64,000 nucleotides of DNA from Marinobacter sp. ANT_B65 (GTDB lineage Bacteria; Pseudomonadota; Gammaproteobacteria; Pseudomonadales; Oleiphilaceae), in contig NZ_NXGV01000003.1 of assembly GCF_002407605.1 (NCBI RefSeq), positions 220,890 to 284,889 on the forward strand. The letters run 5' to 3'. This document shows positions 36,710-46,013 of this stretch, piece after piece (within the stretch, counting starts at the first letter, position 1; every line of letters starts with the position of its first letter). Under the pieces are notes generated by a model. It worked only from the letters and a program-made list of their open reading frames with translations. It ran no database searches and had not been told where the DNA came from. Position numbers and translations under genes: made by a program.

Positions 36710-38338
36710 TCAGCCCAGTTCTTTGGCCTGATCCCTTAATACGAATTTCTGGATTTTACCCGTAGACGTTTTTGGCAACTCCGAGAAAACGACAGTTTTA
36801 GGGACTTTGAAGCGGGCCAGGTGTTCACGGCAGAAGCTGATAATATCTTCTTCACTAACATCGCCGGCTTCTGGCTTCAGTGTTACAAATGCACAGGGCG
36901 TTTCACCCCATTTTTCATCCGGGCGCGCCACTACAGCAGCTTCCAGAACGGAAGGGTGCCGATAAAGGGCATCCTCAACTTCGATGGTGGAAATGTTCTC
37001 ACCGCCGGAGATAATGATGTCTTTAAGGCGATCCTTGATTTCCATGTAACCGTCTTCATGCCACACAGCCAGGTCGCCTGTATGGAACCAACCGCCACGG
37101 AATGCCTCTTCGGTGGCTTTCGGGTTTTTCAGATATCCCTTCATCACGGTATTACCGCGCAGGAAGATTTCTCCGATGGTTTTGCCGTCTTTGGGAACAG
37201 GCGCCATAGTATTGGGATCACCAACCATAGTGCCGGCAAGTGTGTGGTAACGCACGCCCTGGCGGGCTTTGATTCGCGCACGTCCATCCAGAGGCAGTTC
37301 GTCCCACTCGGATTTCCAGGCGCAGACAGTTACCGGGCCATAAACTTCCGTCAGGCCGTATACATGAGTCACCTTGATGCCCATTTCTTCAACAGCACCT
37401 ATCACCTGCGCAGGGGGCGCAGCACCAGCGATCATGGAACGGACTTCGTGATCAATACCCGCCTTGGACTCAGGGGGGACATTCAGCAGAGCGTTCAGAA
37501 CAATGGGAGCACCGCACATATGGGTGACCTGATGCTCTTTGATCAGCCGCAGAATTTTTTCCGGATCAACACGACGCAGGCAAACATGAGTGCCCGCCAT
37601 AGCTGTAATTGTCCAGGGAAAACACCAACCGTTGCAGTGGAACATGGGCAATGTCCACAGATACACAGGATGCATACCCATCGACCATACCGCCTGGTTC
37701 CCCAGCGAGTTGATATAGGCACCGCGGTGGTGATACACCACGCCTTTGGGGTTGCCGGTGGTTCCGGACGTGTAGTTCAGTGAAATGGCATCCCATTCAT
37801 TCTCAGGAAAGCTCCACTGGAACTGAGGGTCACCCTCTTTCAGGAAGGCTTCGTAGTCCAGGTCACTGACCTGAACCCCCTCTCCGTATTCGGGGTCGTC
37901 CACATCGATAACCAGCGGCTTGTCTTCCATGCGGCTGACAGCTTCGCGAATCACCTCACCAAACTCCCGGTCGGCGATCACGACTTTGGCTTCCCCGTGC
38001 CCAAGCATAAACGCAATGGCTTCTGCATCCAGACGCACATTCAGCGTGTTCAGCACGGCGCCAACCATGGGCACACCAAAGTGGCATTCCACCATCGCAG
38101 GGATGTTGGGCAGCATAGCGGCGACTGTATCGCCCCGGCCAATTCCACGGCCTTTCAGCGCAGAGGCAAGCCTCCGGGAACGATCATAGGTCTGCGACCA
38201 GTTATAACGGATAGCACCATGAATAATGGAGGTGTAATCCGGATACACACTGGCTGTACGTTCAATAAAATCGATGGGAGAGTTAACAGCGTAATTGGCA
38301 TCAACGGGCGCAAGGCCCTGATCAAAAATCGAGGTCAT
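36710..38338 (-). CDS. Acyl-CoA synthetase (AMP-binding, DmdB/medium-chain type)
   Basis: The 542-residue enzyme of the ANL superfamily activates a carboxylic acid with ATP and CoA. The P-loop is LNYTSGTTGNPKGVVYHHRG (about 191-210); the adenylate motif GLTEVYGP lies near 325; the hinge is in DRLKDIIISGGENISTIEVE near 430; the catalytic Lys lies in SELPKTSTGKIQKF near the C-terminus. The start MTSIFDQGLAPVDANY is typical of the group that includes short/medium-chain synthetases and DmdB, which acts on methylmercaptopropionate. The substrate is not decidable here. The divergent PAS kinase/FixJ pair and two palindromes in the 180-base spacer suggest substrate-responsive control. Confidence 0.87.
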   Translation of the reverse strand: MTSIFDQGLAPVDANYAVNSPIDFIERTASVYPDYTSIIHGAIRYNWSQTYDRSRRLASALKGRGIGRGDTVAAMLPNIPAMVECHFGVPMVGAVLNTLNVRLDAEAIAFMLGHGEAKVVIADREFGEVIREAVSRMEDKPLVIDVDDPEYGEGVQVSDLDYEAFLKEGDPQFQWSFPENEWDAISLNYTSGTTGNPKGVVYHHRGAYINSLGNQAVWSMGMHPVYLWTLPMFHCNGWCFPWTITAMAGTHVCLRRVDPEKILRLIKEHQVTHMCGAPIVLNALLNVPPESKAGIDHEVRSMIAGAAPPAQVIGAVEEMGIKVTHVYGLTEVYGPVTVCAWKSEWDELPLDGRARIKARQGVRYHTLAGTMVGDPNTMAPVPKDGKTIGEIFLRGNTVMKGYLKNPKATEEAFRGGWFHTGDLAVWHEDGYMEIKDRLKDIIISGGENISTIEVEDALYRHPSVLEAAVVARPDEKWGETPCAFVTLKPEAGDVSEEDIISFCREHLARFKVPKTVVFSELPKTSTGKIQKFVLRDQAKELG

Positions 38339-38411
38339 TGAGTAGTACTCTCTTTAGTGAGCCTGTTGTTTTTGTAGCGTATTCAGAAAAATCGCTTGAG
38401 CCGCTATACTT

Positions 38412-38426
38412 TTATCTGGCAGATAA
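38412..38426. promoter_or_regulatory. 15-base perfect palindrome, candidate operator
   Basis: TTATCTG-G-CAGATAA is a perfect 7-1-7 dyad between the divergent acyl-CoA synthetase and sensor kinase genes. Its size and symmetry suit a dimeric regulator such as the nearby LuxR-type response regulator. Confidence 0.5.
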
Positions 38427-38468
38427 TGCTAATGAACAGAAGAATTTATAGAAATTACACCAACGTAT

Positions 38469-38486
38469 TATAGTGTATTTACTATA
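38469..38486. promoter_or_regulatory. 6-6-6 inverted repeat, candidate operator or promoter element
   Basis: TATAGT, six bases, ACTATA lies 33 bases upstream of the kinase start. The minus strand reads TATAAT just inside it, so the dyad may overlap a -10 element of the acyl-CoA synthetase promoter. Confidence 0.4.
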
Positions 38487-38518
38487 TCCAGTTTCACACA
38501 ACCGGTCCTGTCCCTACT

Positions 38519-39997
38519 ATGGGTTTTAGCTTGTCGAACGTAGATCCGCAACCTGGCCTGATACTGGATGGCGACGCAGGTTTTTTGCGCGGCAACCTGG
38601 CCGCCGAAGAGTTACGCCTGGCGAACAGCCTGTCCGGACCGCTGGATTTGCTCCCGCCAAACGCGCCGTCGCTGGTTAAGGCTGCTCTGGAGCAGTCCAG
38701 GGCCATCGAACACGTGGAAGCGAGGATCAATAACACCATACTTATGTGGACGTTTATTCCCTGCCCGGAAACCGGCGAAGTACTGGCTCGCGGCAGAGAT
38801 GCTACTGAAGATGTCCGGACTCACGAACAGGCCATTCGATCGAACCGCCTTTATCGATTAATCACAGAAAACACCACAGACCTTATTTCACGTCACACTC
38901 CGGACGGACGCTTTATCGATGCAACCCCGGCTTCATGGCGCCTGCTTGGTTACTGGCCAGAAGAGCTGAGGGGCAAACCGCTGGAGGAGATTTTTCATAG
39001 CGACAGCACTACCCGGCAGCTGAGAGAAAGCCACATCCACCTGAGAGACGACGGCTACGCCACCATGACTCTGGGCATAACTCACCGTGACGGCAGCAAA
39101 CGCTGGTTTGAGATAGCAAGCCGTGCCATACGGGAAACCTATACAGGTGCGGTTGTTGAAGTAGTCAGCGTATCGAGGGACATCACGGCGAGGGTGGAAT
39201 CGGAGGAAAACAGCCGCAAGCTGGCCGATGAACTTGCCCGTACAGCACGGCTGGCAGCTCTTGGCGAGCTGGCCTCAAGCATCGCCCACGAAATGAATCA
39301 GCCACTGGCGACGATCGTGAACTTCGCCAGCGCAAGCCAGCGGTACCTGCAAAGTGCCGCTACAAATCCTGAGCATCTTGAACGGGTCAGCGATGGCCTT
39401 AAAAAAACCATCCATCATGCCAATCGCGCGTCCGAAGTCATCAAGCGGTTGCGCGGATTTCTCCGCAAAGGCCGGAAGCGCACTGAAACAGTTTCACTTA
39501 ACCAGACCCTCACCAATGTCGCCCGACTATGCCAATGGGACGCCGAAAAAAACGATGTGGACATCATCTGCTCACCCGCAGCCTGTGACCCGACCATAAC
39601 CGCAGATCCGGTGTTGCTGGAACAGGTACTGATCAATCTGATCCGCAATGGTATCGAAGCAAACGTGGAGGCGCGCCCTACTCAGGCATGCGGCGCACGA
39701 ACCCGCCTGATACTTTCAACCGCCATAAATCACGAGACCGAAACGCTGATTGAAGTTACGGATGAAGGCCCCGGCCTTGACGAGCAGGGCATCCGGCAGA
39801 TGTTCCAGCCGTTTTATACCAGCAAACCCCATGGACTTGGGCTGGGGCTCTCCATGAGCAGGTCCATTATTGAAGGTTTCGGCGGTTTTCTGGATGCACA
39901 GCCTGACCCGGCAGGAGGCCTCAGGTTAATATGCCGGTTCCCGAAAAAACCGGCAAACAAACGTATAACAAGCACGGAGATTTCCCCCTATGAGTAA
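38519..39997 (+). CDS. PAS-domain sensor histidine kinase (soluble, FixL/TodS-like)
   Basis: The 492-residue protein has no membrane segment. A divergent N-terminal PAS-like region (1-100) precedes a clear PAS domain with PAC (about 108-230; LITENTTDLISRHTPDGRF, HRDGSKRWFEI). HisKA has His257 in SIAHEMNQPLATIVNF and the HATPase has DEGPGLD and GLGLGLSMSRS. The MNQPLA box marks the FixL/DctB subgroup that pairs with FixJ-type regulators. Its end overlaps the regulator gene by 8 bases. A cytoplasmic ligand, perhaps linked to the divergent acyl-CoA synthetase substrate, is inferred. Confidence 0.88.
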   Translation: MGFSLSNVDPQPGLILDGDAGFLRGNLAAEELRLANSLSGPLDLLPPNAPSLVKAALEQSRAIEHVEARINNTILMWTFIPCPETGEVLARGRDATEDVRTHEQAIRSNRLYRLITENTTDLISRHTPDGRFIDATPASWRLLGYWPEELRGKPLEEIFHSDSTTRQLRESHIHLRDDGYATMTLGITHRDGSKRWFEIASRAIRETYTGAVVEVVSVSRDITARVESEENSRKLADELARTARLAALGELASSIAHEMNQPLATIVNFASASQRYLQSAATNPEHLERVSDGLKKTIHHANRASEVIKRLRGFLRKGRKRTETVSLNQTLTNVARLCQWDAEKNDVDIICSPAACDPTITADPVLLEQVLINLIRNGIEANVEARPTQACGARTRLILSTAINHETETLIEVTDEGPGLDEQGIRQMFQPFYTSKPHGLGLGLSMSRSIIEGFGGFLDAQPDPAGGLRLICRFPKKPANKRITSTEISPYE

Positions 39998-40643
39998 CAA
40001 CACCGGCCCGGATACGACCACTGTTTATGTTGTTGATGACGACGCCGGCATGCTGGAATCAACCCAGTGGCTGCTGGAGTCGGTCGGCTTGAAAGTGCAG
40101 GCGTACAGCGATGGCCGCAAGTTTCTTGATGCTCTTGAGGATAACCGGGGGGGCTGTGTAATTCTCGATATCCGGATGCCTGGTGTTGGCGGGCTTAACG
40201 TGCAGGAAGAACTTCAGAAACGGGCAATTGAGCTGCCAATTATTTTTGTGTCTGGCCACGCAGATGTTCCGATAGTAGTACGTGCTTTTAAATCCGGCGC
40301 CTTTGATTTCATTGAAAAGCCCTTTAACGAGCAACTGCTTCTGGACAGCGTCCAGCAAGCGTTGGCGGCCCATCAGCAGTCCAGCGAACTGCAACTGGGC
40401 GACGAGCAGACAGGGGAGCTGATCACCACGCTTACGCGCCGGGAGCGGGATGTTTTTCTGCCTATGGCGCAAGGCTACACCAGCCGGGAAATTGCCGATC
40501 AACTGGGGGTCAGCGTCAAGACCATCGACCTGTACAGAGCCAGGGTAATGAAGCGTCTGGGTGCGGAGCGGTTGCCTGACCTTACAGGTATTGCAATCAC
40601 CGCCGGGCTGATTGATCCATTGCATCTTCGCTCTGAATCCTGA
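39990..40643 (+). CDS. FixJ/TodT-type LuxR response regulator
   Basis: The 217-residue regulator has a receiver with Asp60 (CVILDIRMPG) and the Lys of DFIEKPF, and a C-terminal LuxR/GerE helix-turn-helix (about 148-210; LTRRERDVFLPMAQGYTSRE, VSVKTIDLYRARVMKRLG). It overlaps the PAS kinase gene and is almost surely its partner. Likely targets are the divergent acyl-CoA synthetase promoter and its own operon, given the palindromes in the spacer; this is inference. Confidence 0.92.
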   Translation: MSNNTGPDTTTVYVVDDDAGMLESTQWLLESVGLKVQAYSDGRKFLDALEDNRGGCVILDIRMPGVGGLNVQEELQKRAIELPIIFVSGHADVPIVVRAFKSGAFDFIEKPFNEQLLLDSVQQALAAHQQSSELQLGDEQTGELITTLTRRERDVFLPMAQGYTSREIADQLGVSVKTIDLYRARVMKRLGAERLPDLTGIAITAGLIDPLHLRSES

Positions 40644-40663
40644 TCAGCCTCCGCCCCGTTTCT

Positions 40664-42079
40664 TCAGCCGCCTTGGCCCAGCTCCTCATGTGCCAGTGCA
40701 CCAAGCCTGGCAATGGCCTGATCAATTCGTTCGGTCCAGGGGTTGCCACCATTCAGACGAAGGCAGGACTCAAACTTGTCTGAAATCGAGAACATCAGGC
40801 CCGGCGCCACGTTGATATTTTCCGCCCGGGCGCGATGATAGACCCGGGTTCCGGAGACTCCCTCAGGAAGTTGCACCCAGAGCACAAAGCCGCCCTGGGG
40901 CCGGCTCACCGCCGTACCCACAGGAAATGACCGCGCTACAGCCGCCCTCATACGCTCTGTCGCCTCCCGGTAGTGCTCCCGTGCAGACCGCAAATACCGG
41001 TCATAGCCGCCCTGTTCAAGAAAATGCGCGACCGCCAGCTGGGGAATGGAAGAGGTAGCCAGGTTGGAAAAATACTTTTGCTGTCTGGCACTGGCCATAT
41101 ACCGCCCGGGTAGCATCCAGCCCAGTCTCAGCCCCGGGGAAATGGTTTTTGAAAACGAACTGCAGTAGATCACATTGTCCGCGCGATCAAAGGCCTTAGC
41201 GGGTCGCGGCCTTTCCCCAGTGTGGTAAAGATCACCGTATATATCGTCCTCAATCAGCGGAACCCCGGCGGCGGCAAGCATCGACACCAGCTGCTTTTTC
41301 CGCTCATCCGGCATCCGTGCACCCATAGGATTGCTGTGGTTCGTCACCACCACGCAGGCTTTCAGAGGCCACTGCTCCAGGGCGAGCTCCAGGCCTTCAA
41401 GGCTGAGACCATCAGAGGGATGAGTCGGGATTTCCAACGCCCGCAGCCCGACTACTTCCAGAGCCTGAAGGATGCCCGGAAATGACGGCGACTCAACTGC
41501 CACTATATCCCCGGGCTGGGTAACCGCACGCAAACCCAGAATAATAGCCTCCTGGGCACCGTTGGTAACGAGTACATCATCCAGAGTAACCTGAACGCCC
41601 ACAGCAGCCATGCGCTGGGCAATCTGCCTTCGGAACGACTCCTTGCCGGGAAAGGCATAGTCCAGAGTCTCAAGTCCACGCCTCGCTGCCCAAAGCGTAC
41701 TTTGCTGGATCTGCCGCAACGGCAGGTAATCCGCGTGAGGAATGGCGGTCGCGAGAGGCACCATGAGCTTTTGCGCATCAGCGCACAATTCCAGTGTCAT
41801 CTCACGGGCCGTGACCGGAACCGGGCGGTTCCGGTGCCTTTGCATTACCGGCTCAGGGGCATCAACGGCGGGCAAACGCACAAAATAACCACTGCGCTCC
41901 CGGGGCTGAAGGTAACCACGGGCCTCAAGAGTCTGATGCGCCTGCAACACTGTTGATATGCTGACACCAAACTGTTTGCTCAAAACCCTGACACCGGGCA
42001 GGCGATCTCCTTCCCGATAGACGCCATCCTTGATAAGTGCCTGAAGCCTGTCTGCTACCTGGTTATATAGAACACCCAT
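40664..42079 (-). CDS. MocR-type transcriptional regulator (GntR HTH plus aminotransferase-like domain)
   Basis: The 471-residue protein joins an N-terminal GntR winged helix (VADRLQALIKDGVYREGDRL, QFGVSISTVLQAHQTLEARG) to a fold-type I aminotransferase-like domain. The PLP-binding Lys311 lies in SSFSKTISPGLRLGW and further family residues in VVTNHSNPMGARMP and EDDIYGD. MocR proteins use PLP as cofactor and sense an amino acid or PLP. The ATG at 42079 follows GAGG; an upstream start is less likely. The gene is divergent from the small gene and phzF operon, its likely target. Confidence 0.9.
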   Translation of the reverse strand: MGVLYNQVADRLQALIKDGVYREGDRLPGVRVLSKQFGVSISTVLQAHQTLEARGYLQPRERSGYFVRLPAVDAPEPVMQRHRNRPVPVTAREMTLELCADAQKLMVPLATAIPHADYLPLRQIQQSTLWAARRGLETLDYAFPGKESFRRQIAQRMAAVGVQVTLDDVLVTNGAQEAIILGLRAVTQPGDIVAVESPSFPGILQALEVVGLRALEIPTHPSDGLSLEGLELALEQWPLKACVVVTNHSNPMGARMPDERKKQLVSMLAAAGVPLIEDDIYGDLYHTGERPRPAKAFDRADNVIYCSSFSKTISPGLRLGWMLPGRYMASARQQKYFSNLATSSIPQLAVAHFLEQGGYDRYLRSAREHYREATERMRAAVARSFPVGTAVSRPQGGFVLWVQLPEGVSGTRVYHRARAENINVAPGLMFSISDKFESCLRLNGGNPWTERIDQAIARLGALAHEELGQGG

Positions 42080-42222
42080 CCTGTCTGCCTCACCGAATCC
42101 ATGAAATCTCTGACCAGTTGAATTGCCACCGCCTCTATTGCAGCAGACCGACACCTGACACGAACAGTACAGATGCCGGAAATACCACCAATACAGATAG
42201 CTGAAATATAACTCTGTACCGG

Positions 42223-42251
42223 TTCAAAAACAGAATATCTGAATCTGTTAT
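42223..42251 (+). promoter_or_regulatory. Candidate promoter of the small gene/phzF operon
   Basis: TTCAAA and TGTTAT with a 17-base spacer lie 57 bases before the first gene. The spacer holds an AACAGA...TCTGTT dyad (42229-42249) and related CTGT/ACAG half-sites lie nearby, which would fit a regulator such as the divergent MocR protein. Confidence 0.35.
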
Positions 42252-42307
42252 GGCCGTCAGCACAGGAGGAGAATAACAACATCGCAAACAGAAGAAGGAG
42301 TTTCACA

Positions 42308-42589
42308 ATGGGAATCGCCAACAGTCATGCTCTGCCAGCAACCCGGAACAATCTTTTTGGCCTGCAGGACAAGCCTGCCTCCCTGTATGGAGAGGACCTA
42401 ACCACCAAACGTCAGTGGCTCGAAGATCTCGGATTTTCTGTACAGCAGCCAGACATGGAACACTGGGTAGTGACCCACAAGAGCCCGCTGCCTGAGTTCC
42501 ACTTTTACAGTGAACATGAACTGGCACAATTTGCCAGCTACAAGGCTCACCACTACGCCAGGCACTTACTCCCGGAGAACAGAACATGA
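42308..42589 (+). CDS. Small protein of unknown function before phzF
   Basis: I do not recognise this 93-residue protein. It is soluble, rich in His and aromatic residues (EDLTTKRQWLEDLGF, MEHWVVTHKSPLPEFHFY, YKAHHYARHLLP), and lacks cysteines or a signal peptide. It is very likely real: AAGGAG lies 8 bases before the ATG and its stop overlaps the phzF start (ATGA), so the two are translationally coupled. It may be a partner or substrate-related protein for PhzF; there is no direct evidence. Confidence 0.72.
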   Translation: MGIANSHALPATRNNLFGLQDKPASLYGEDLTTKRQWLEDLGFSVQQPDMEHWVVTHKSPLPEFHFYSEHELAQFASYKAHHYARHLLPENRT

Positions 42590-43392
42590 GCTACCCCATC
42601 TATCAGGTAGACGCCTTCACAAGCGAGATATTCAAAGGTAATCCTGCAGCTGTAATGCCGCTGGAGGAATGGCTCCCGGATGAAACATTGCAGGCACTGG
42701 CGGCGGAGAACAATTTGTCAGAAACTGCGTTTTTTGTGCGCGGATCCGACACCAGCAACTACGACTTTCATATCCGCTGGTTCACCCCCGGCGTTGAAGT
42801 TCCACTGTGCGGGCACGCAACCCTGGCCAGCGCCTGGGTAATTTTCCACAAACTGCACTGGCCAGCAGAACAGATTCGTTTTCATTCGAAAAGCGGCCCT
42901 CTCGGTGTTGGCAGAACCCCAGACGACTGGCTGGTTCTGGACTTCCCAAACCTCCCGATCGAAGAACAGGAGACCCCGAAAATCATCAGCGAGGCCCTTG
43001 ATAGCACACCCAGGACGGTCTTCTACGTACCCGCAGACACCAATTACATGGCTGTTCTGGAAAGCGAGGCGGCCGTGCTGGCAGCGCAGCCCGACATGCG
43101 AAAACTCATGCAACTGGGGAATCAGGGGCTGATTATTACAGCACCCGGAGAAACCGCGGACTTTGTGAGCCGTTACTTTGCCCCTGGCGCGGGCATTGAT
43201 GAAGACCCGGTTACTGGCTCAACCCACAGTGTTCTGGTGCCTTACTGGGCCAAACGGCTCGGCAGGACACGGCTCGAGGCCCGGCAAGTCTCCGCCCGGG
43301 GCGGTCTGCTGCACTGCGAGTTGAAGGGCGACCGTGTCGGCATCGCCGGACAGGCAGCTTTCTATATGGAGGGCACCGTACATATGCCCTGA
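42586..43392 (+). CDS. PhzF-family isomerase/epimerase-like protein
   Basis: The 268-residue protein has the PhzF two-lobed fold signature: IYQVDAFTSEIFKGNPAAV at the start, the catalytic-type Glu46 in NNLSETAFF, VPLCGHATLASAWV near residue 80, and GIDEDPVTGSTHSVLVPYW near residue 210. In phenazine synthesis PhzF isomerises a dihydrohydroxyanthranilate, but most family members, like this one outside a phz cluster, have unknown substrates. It is coupled to the preceding small gene and lies in a unit divergent from a MocR regulator. Confidence 0.9.
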   Translation: MSYPIYQVDAFTSEIFKGNPAAVMPLEEWLPDETLQALAAENNLSETAFFVRGSDTSNYDFHIRWFTPGVEVPLCGHATLASAWVIFHKLHWPAEQIRFHSKSGPLGVGRTPDDWLVLDFPNLPIEEQETPKIISEALDSTPRTVFYVPADTNYMAVLESEAAVLAAQPDMRKLMQLGNQGLIITAPGETADFVSRYFAPGAGIDEDPVTGSTHSVLVPYWAKRLGRTRLEARQVSARGGLLHCELKGDRVGIAGQAAFYMEGTVHMP

Positions 43393-43435
43393 GGCTGGTA
43401 TACTGCCCGCCAAAGAAACCAACCGGCGGGCAGCA

Positions 43436-44629
43436 ATGACGGCAAGTTCCAGCAACCAATACGATGTGATCATTATCGGGGCCGGTGCCGCAGGCCTGAT
43501 GTGCGCAGCCACTGCCGGCTATCGCGGCCGCAAAGTACTGGTACTGGATCATGCCAACAAGCCCGGGAAAAAGATTCTCATGTCCGGCGGCGGGCGCTGC
43601 AACTTCACCAACCTGAACAGCTCGCCTGCGAATTTTCTGTCGGACAACCCCCGCTTCTGCATCTCGGCCCTGAAACGCTATACCCCTCAGCATTTTCTGG
43701 ACCTTGTTGAACGTCACGGTATAGAACATGAAGAGAAGGCTGCCGGGCAGCTGTTCTGCAAAGACAGCGCAAAAGACATCCTCACCATGCTGCTGACCGA
43801 ATGCGACTGGGCAGGTGCTGAAATTCGTATGAAAACCAGTATCAGGGGCATTACCCAAAAGGCCGGGCACTACCATGTGGACACTGGCTCAGGTTCCCTG
43901 ACCTGTGAATCCCTGGTCATCGCCTGCGGGGGACTATCCATCCCGACCATGGGGGCCACAGGGTTCGGTTACGAGGTTGCCCGCCAGTTCGGCCTCACGG
44001 TTCTGCCCACCCGGGCCGGACTGGTTCCATTCACGCTGCACCCCGAACTGAAACAGCAACTGGCCCCTCTCGCTGGTGTAAGCTGCCCGGTAGATGCGGC
44101 CTGCAATAACCACCATTTCCGTGAACCCATGCTGGTCACACACCGAGGCCTGAGTGGGCCGTCCATGCTGCAGATATCCAGCTTCTGGCAGCCCGGTGAC
44201 CCGCTCACCATCAACCTGCTCCCGGAACGCAACGTCCGCGAAGACCTGACCGCCTTGCGCAAACAGAAGCCGCAATCAACCCTTGCCCAGTATCTCACTC
44301 AGCATCTGCCCAAACGCTTTGCGCAGGCATTCAGCGAGCTTTACCACTGGCAAGGCCCTCTTCAGGGCTACCGGAACAGTGATCTTGAGCAGGTTGCATG
44401 CATACTGAGCCAGTGGACGGTCAAACCGGCGGGAACCGAAGGTTATCGCACCGCCGAGGTTACGCTGGGCGGCGTAGATACCCGCCAGCTTTCATCGAAA
44501 ACCATGGCAGCACTGGACCATCCAAACCTGTACTTCATCGGAGAGGTTGTAGACGTAACCGGCCACCTGGGCGGCCACAACTTCCAGTGGGCATGGGCGT
44601 CAGGAGTGGCGGCCGGGCAGGCTGCCTGA
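43436..44629 (+). CDS. BaiN/RdsA-family NAD(P)/FAD-dependent oxidoreductase (YhiN/HI0933-like)
   Basis: The 397-residue flavoprotein has the FAD dinucleotide motif [14 protein letters not shown] (residues about 11-24), the family block [15 protein letters not shown] (about 43-57), and the C-terminal motif [20 protein letters not shown]. This cytoplasmic family is widespread; a reductase role is known for a few members, and the substrate here is unknown. The ATG at 43436 begins just before the dinucleotide fold; the frame is open upstream into phzF but that part is not conserved in kind. It starts 43 bases after phzF and may share its transcript. Confidence 0.88.
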   Translation: MTASSSNQYDVIIIGAGAAGLMCAATAGYRGRKVLVLDHANKPGKKILMSGGGRCNFTNLNSSPANFLSDNPRFCISALKRYTPQHFLDLVERHGIEHEEKAAGQLFCKDSAKDILTMLLTECDWAGAEIRMKTSIRGITQKAGHYHVDTGSGSLTCESLVIACGGLSIPTMGATGFGYEVARQFGLTVLPTRAGLVPFTLHPELKQQLAPLAGVSCPVDAACNNHHFREPMLVTHRGLSGPSMLQISSFWQPGDPLTINLLPERNVREDLTALRKQKPQSTLAQYLTQHLPKRFAQAFSELYHWQGPLQGYRNSDLEQVACILSQWTVKPAGTEGYRTAEVTLGGVDTRQLSSKTMAALDHPNLYFIGEVVDVTGHLGGHNFQWAWASGVAAGQAA

Positions 44630-44667
44630 CTTAAGAACAGCATGTCCTTACCGAACTTCTGTTGCCG

Positions 44668-44696
44668 TTGAGCAGCCCAGTACAGGGCGCTATCAT
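44668..44696 (+). promoter_or_regulatory. Candidate sigma-70 promoter for trpB
   Basis: TTGAGC and TATCAT separated by 17 bases, 33 bases before the trpB start. No Trp-rich leader peptide or attenuator is seen here. Confidence 0.5.
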
Positions 44697-44729
44697 TGCG
44701 ATCATAATTTCAAGACGAGACACCGCCTT

Positions 44730-45935
44730 ATGACCACACCTTCCCCTTATGACAACCTGCCTGACGAAAACGGTTTTTTTGGTAAATTCGGCGGGCAGTT
44801 CGTACCGCCGGAACTGAAGCAGGTAATGGATGAAATCAGCGCTGCCTATCAGGAGATCCGTCAACGCAAGGATTTTCAGGACGAACTGGCTTACCTGCTG
44901 GCGGATTATGTAGGCCGGCCCAGCCCGATTTTTTATGCGCGTCGTTTGTCTGAGAAGCTCGGCGGAGCGCGCATCTACCTGAAGCGGGAAGACCTGAATC
45001 ATACCGGTGCACACAAGATCAATCACTGTCTGGGTGAAGCCCTGCTGGCGAAGTTCATGGGTAAAACCAAAGTGATCGCCGAAACAGGAGCAGGCCAGCA
45101 CGGAGTCGCTCTGGCAACGGCCTGTGCCCTCGTCGGCATCCCCTGCGAGATCCACATGGGAACTGTGGATATCGCCAAAGAGCACCCGAACGTAACCAAG
45201 ATGAAAATCCTGGGCGCCACATTAATTCCGGTTTCACGCGGTACAGCAACACTCAAGGACGCGGTCGACAGTGCCTTTGAGGAGTACCTGAAAGACCCGA
45301 AACATTTTATTTACGCTATTGGCTCGGTTGTTGGACCGCATCCCTTCCCAGGAATGGTTCGTGACTTTCAGTCGGTTGTGGGGCGTGAAGCCCGGGCGCA
45401 GTTTCTGGAACGTTACAAGAAACTGCCGGATTACATAGCTGCCTGCGTAGGCGGTGGCTCCAATGCCATGGGCATTTTCACAGCCTTCCTGAATGATGAG
45501 AGTGTCAAACTGGTGGGAGTTGAACCGGCCGGAGAAGGTCTGGATACAGAACGCCACGCTGCAACCATGACATTGGGCAAGCCCGGTCAGTTACACGGTA
45601 TGGCCTGCTATGTGCTTGAAGACAGTGAAGGTAATCCACTGCCGGTGCACTCCATTGCATCCGGGCTGGACTACCCCGGCAGCGGTCCGCAGCACGGCTA
45701 TCTCAAGGATCTGGGGCGAGTGGAATACGCCTGCGCCAATGACACCGAGTGCCTGGATGCGTTTATGATGCTGTCACGTGTGGAAGGGATTATCCCTGCC
45801 CTGGAAAGTGCCCACGCCGTTGCCTGGGCGATACGCGAAGCGCCAGAAATGTCATCAGATCAGTCAATCCTGGTCAACCTCTCAGGGCGGGGAGACAAGG
45901 ACGCCGACTACGTAGCAGAAAAACTGGGCCTGTAA
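44730..45935 (+). CDS. trpB: Tryptophan synthase beta subunit, encoded without trpA
   Basis: The 401-residue PLP enzyme condenses indole with serine. Motifs are [20 protein letters not shown] with the PLP Lys of HKIN (near residue 95), the catalytic Glu in AETGAGQHG, and the phosphate loop GGGSNAMG near residue 240. Length and motifs fit the TrpB1 class that normally works with TrpA. No trpA, trpC or trpF lies in the window, and the gene has its own promoter and terminator. It may be a second TrpB, a salvage enzyme, or part of a dispersed pathway. Confidence 0.92.
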   Translation: MTTPSPYDNLPDENGFFGKFGGQFVPPELKQVMDEISAAYQEIRQRKDFQDELAYLLADYVGRPSPIFYARRLSEKLGGARIYLKREDLNHTGAHKINHCLGEALLAKFMGKTKVIAETGAGQHGVALATACALVGIPCEIHMGTVDIAKEHPNVTKMKILGATLIPVSRGTATLKDAVDSAFEEYLKDPKHFIYAIGSVVGPHPFPGMVRDFQSVVGREARAQFLERYKKLPDYIAACVGGGSNAMGIFTAFLNDESVKLVGVEPAGEGLDTERHAATMTLGKPGQLHGMACYVLEDSEGNPLPVHSIASGLDYPGSGPQHGYLKDLGRVEYACANDTECLDAFMMLSRVEGIIPALESAHAVAWAIREAPEMSSDQSILVNLSGRGDKDADYVAEKLGL

Positions 45936-45952
45936 CTGCTTTTTCAGGCCAC

Positions 45953-45990
45953 AAAAAAAGGCGAAACCCTTATACGGCTTCGCCTTTTTT
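45953..45990. terminator. Bidirectional intrinsic terminator between trpB and the stress-protein gene
   Basis: AAAAAAAGGCGAA pairs with TTCGCCTTTTTT around a 13-base loop. A-run and T-run on opposite sides allow termination of both convergent genes. Confidence 0.9.
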
Positions 45991-46013
45991 GTAGCCCGGT
46001 GGCGCGTTGCTAT

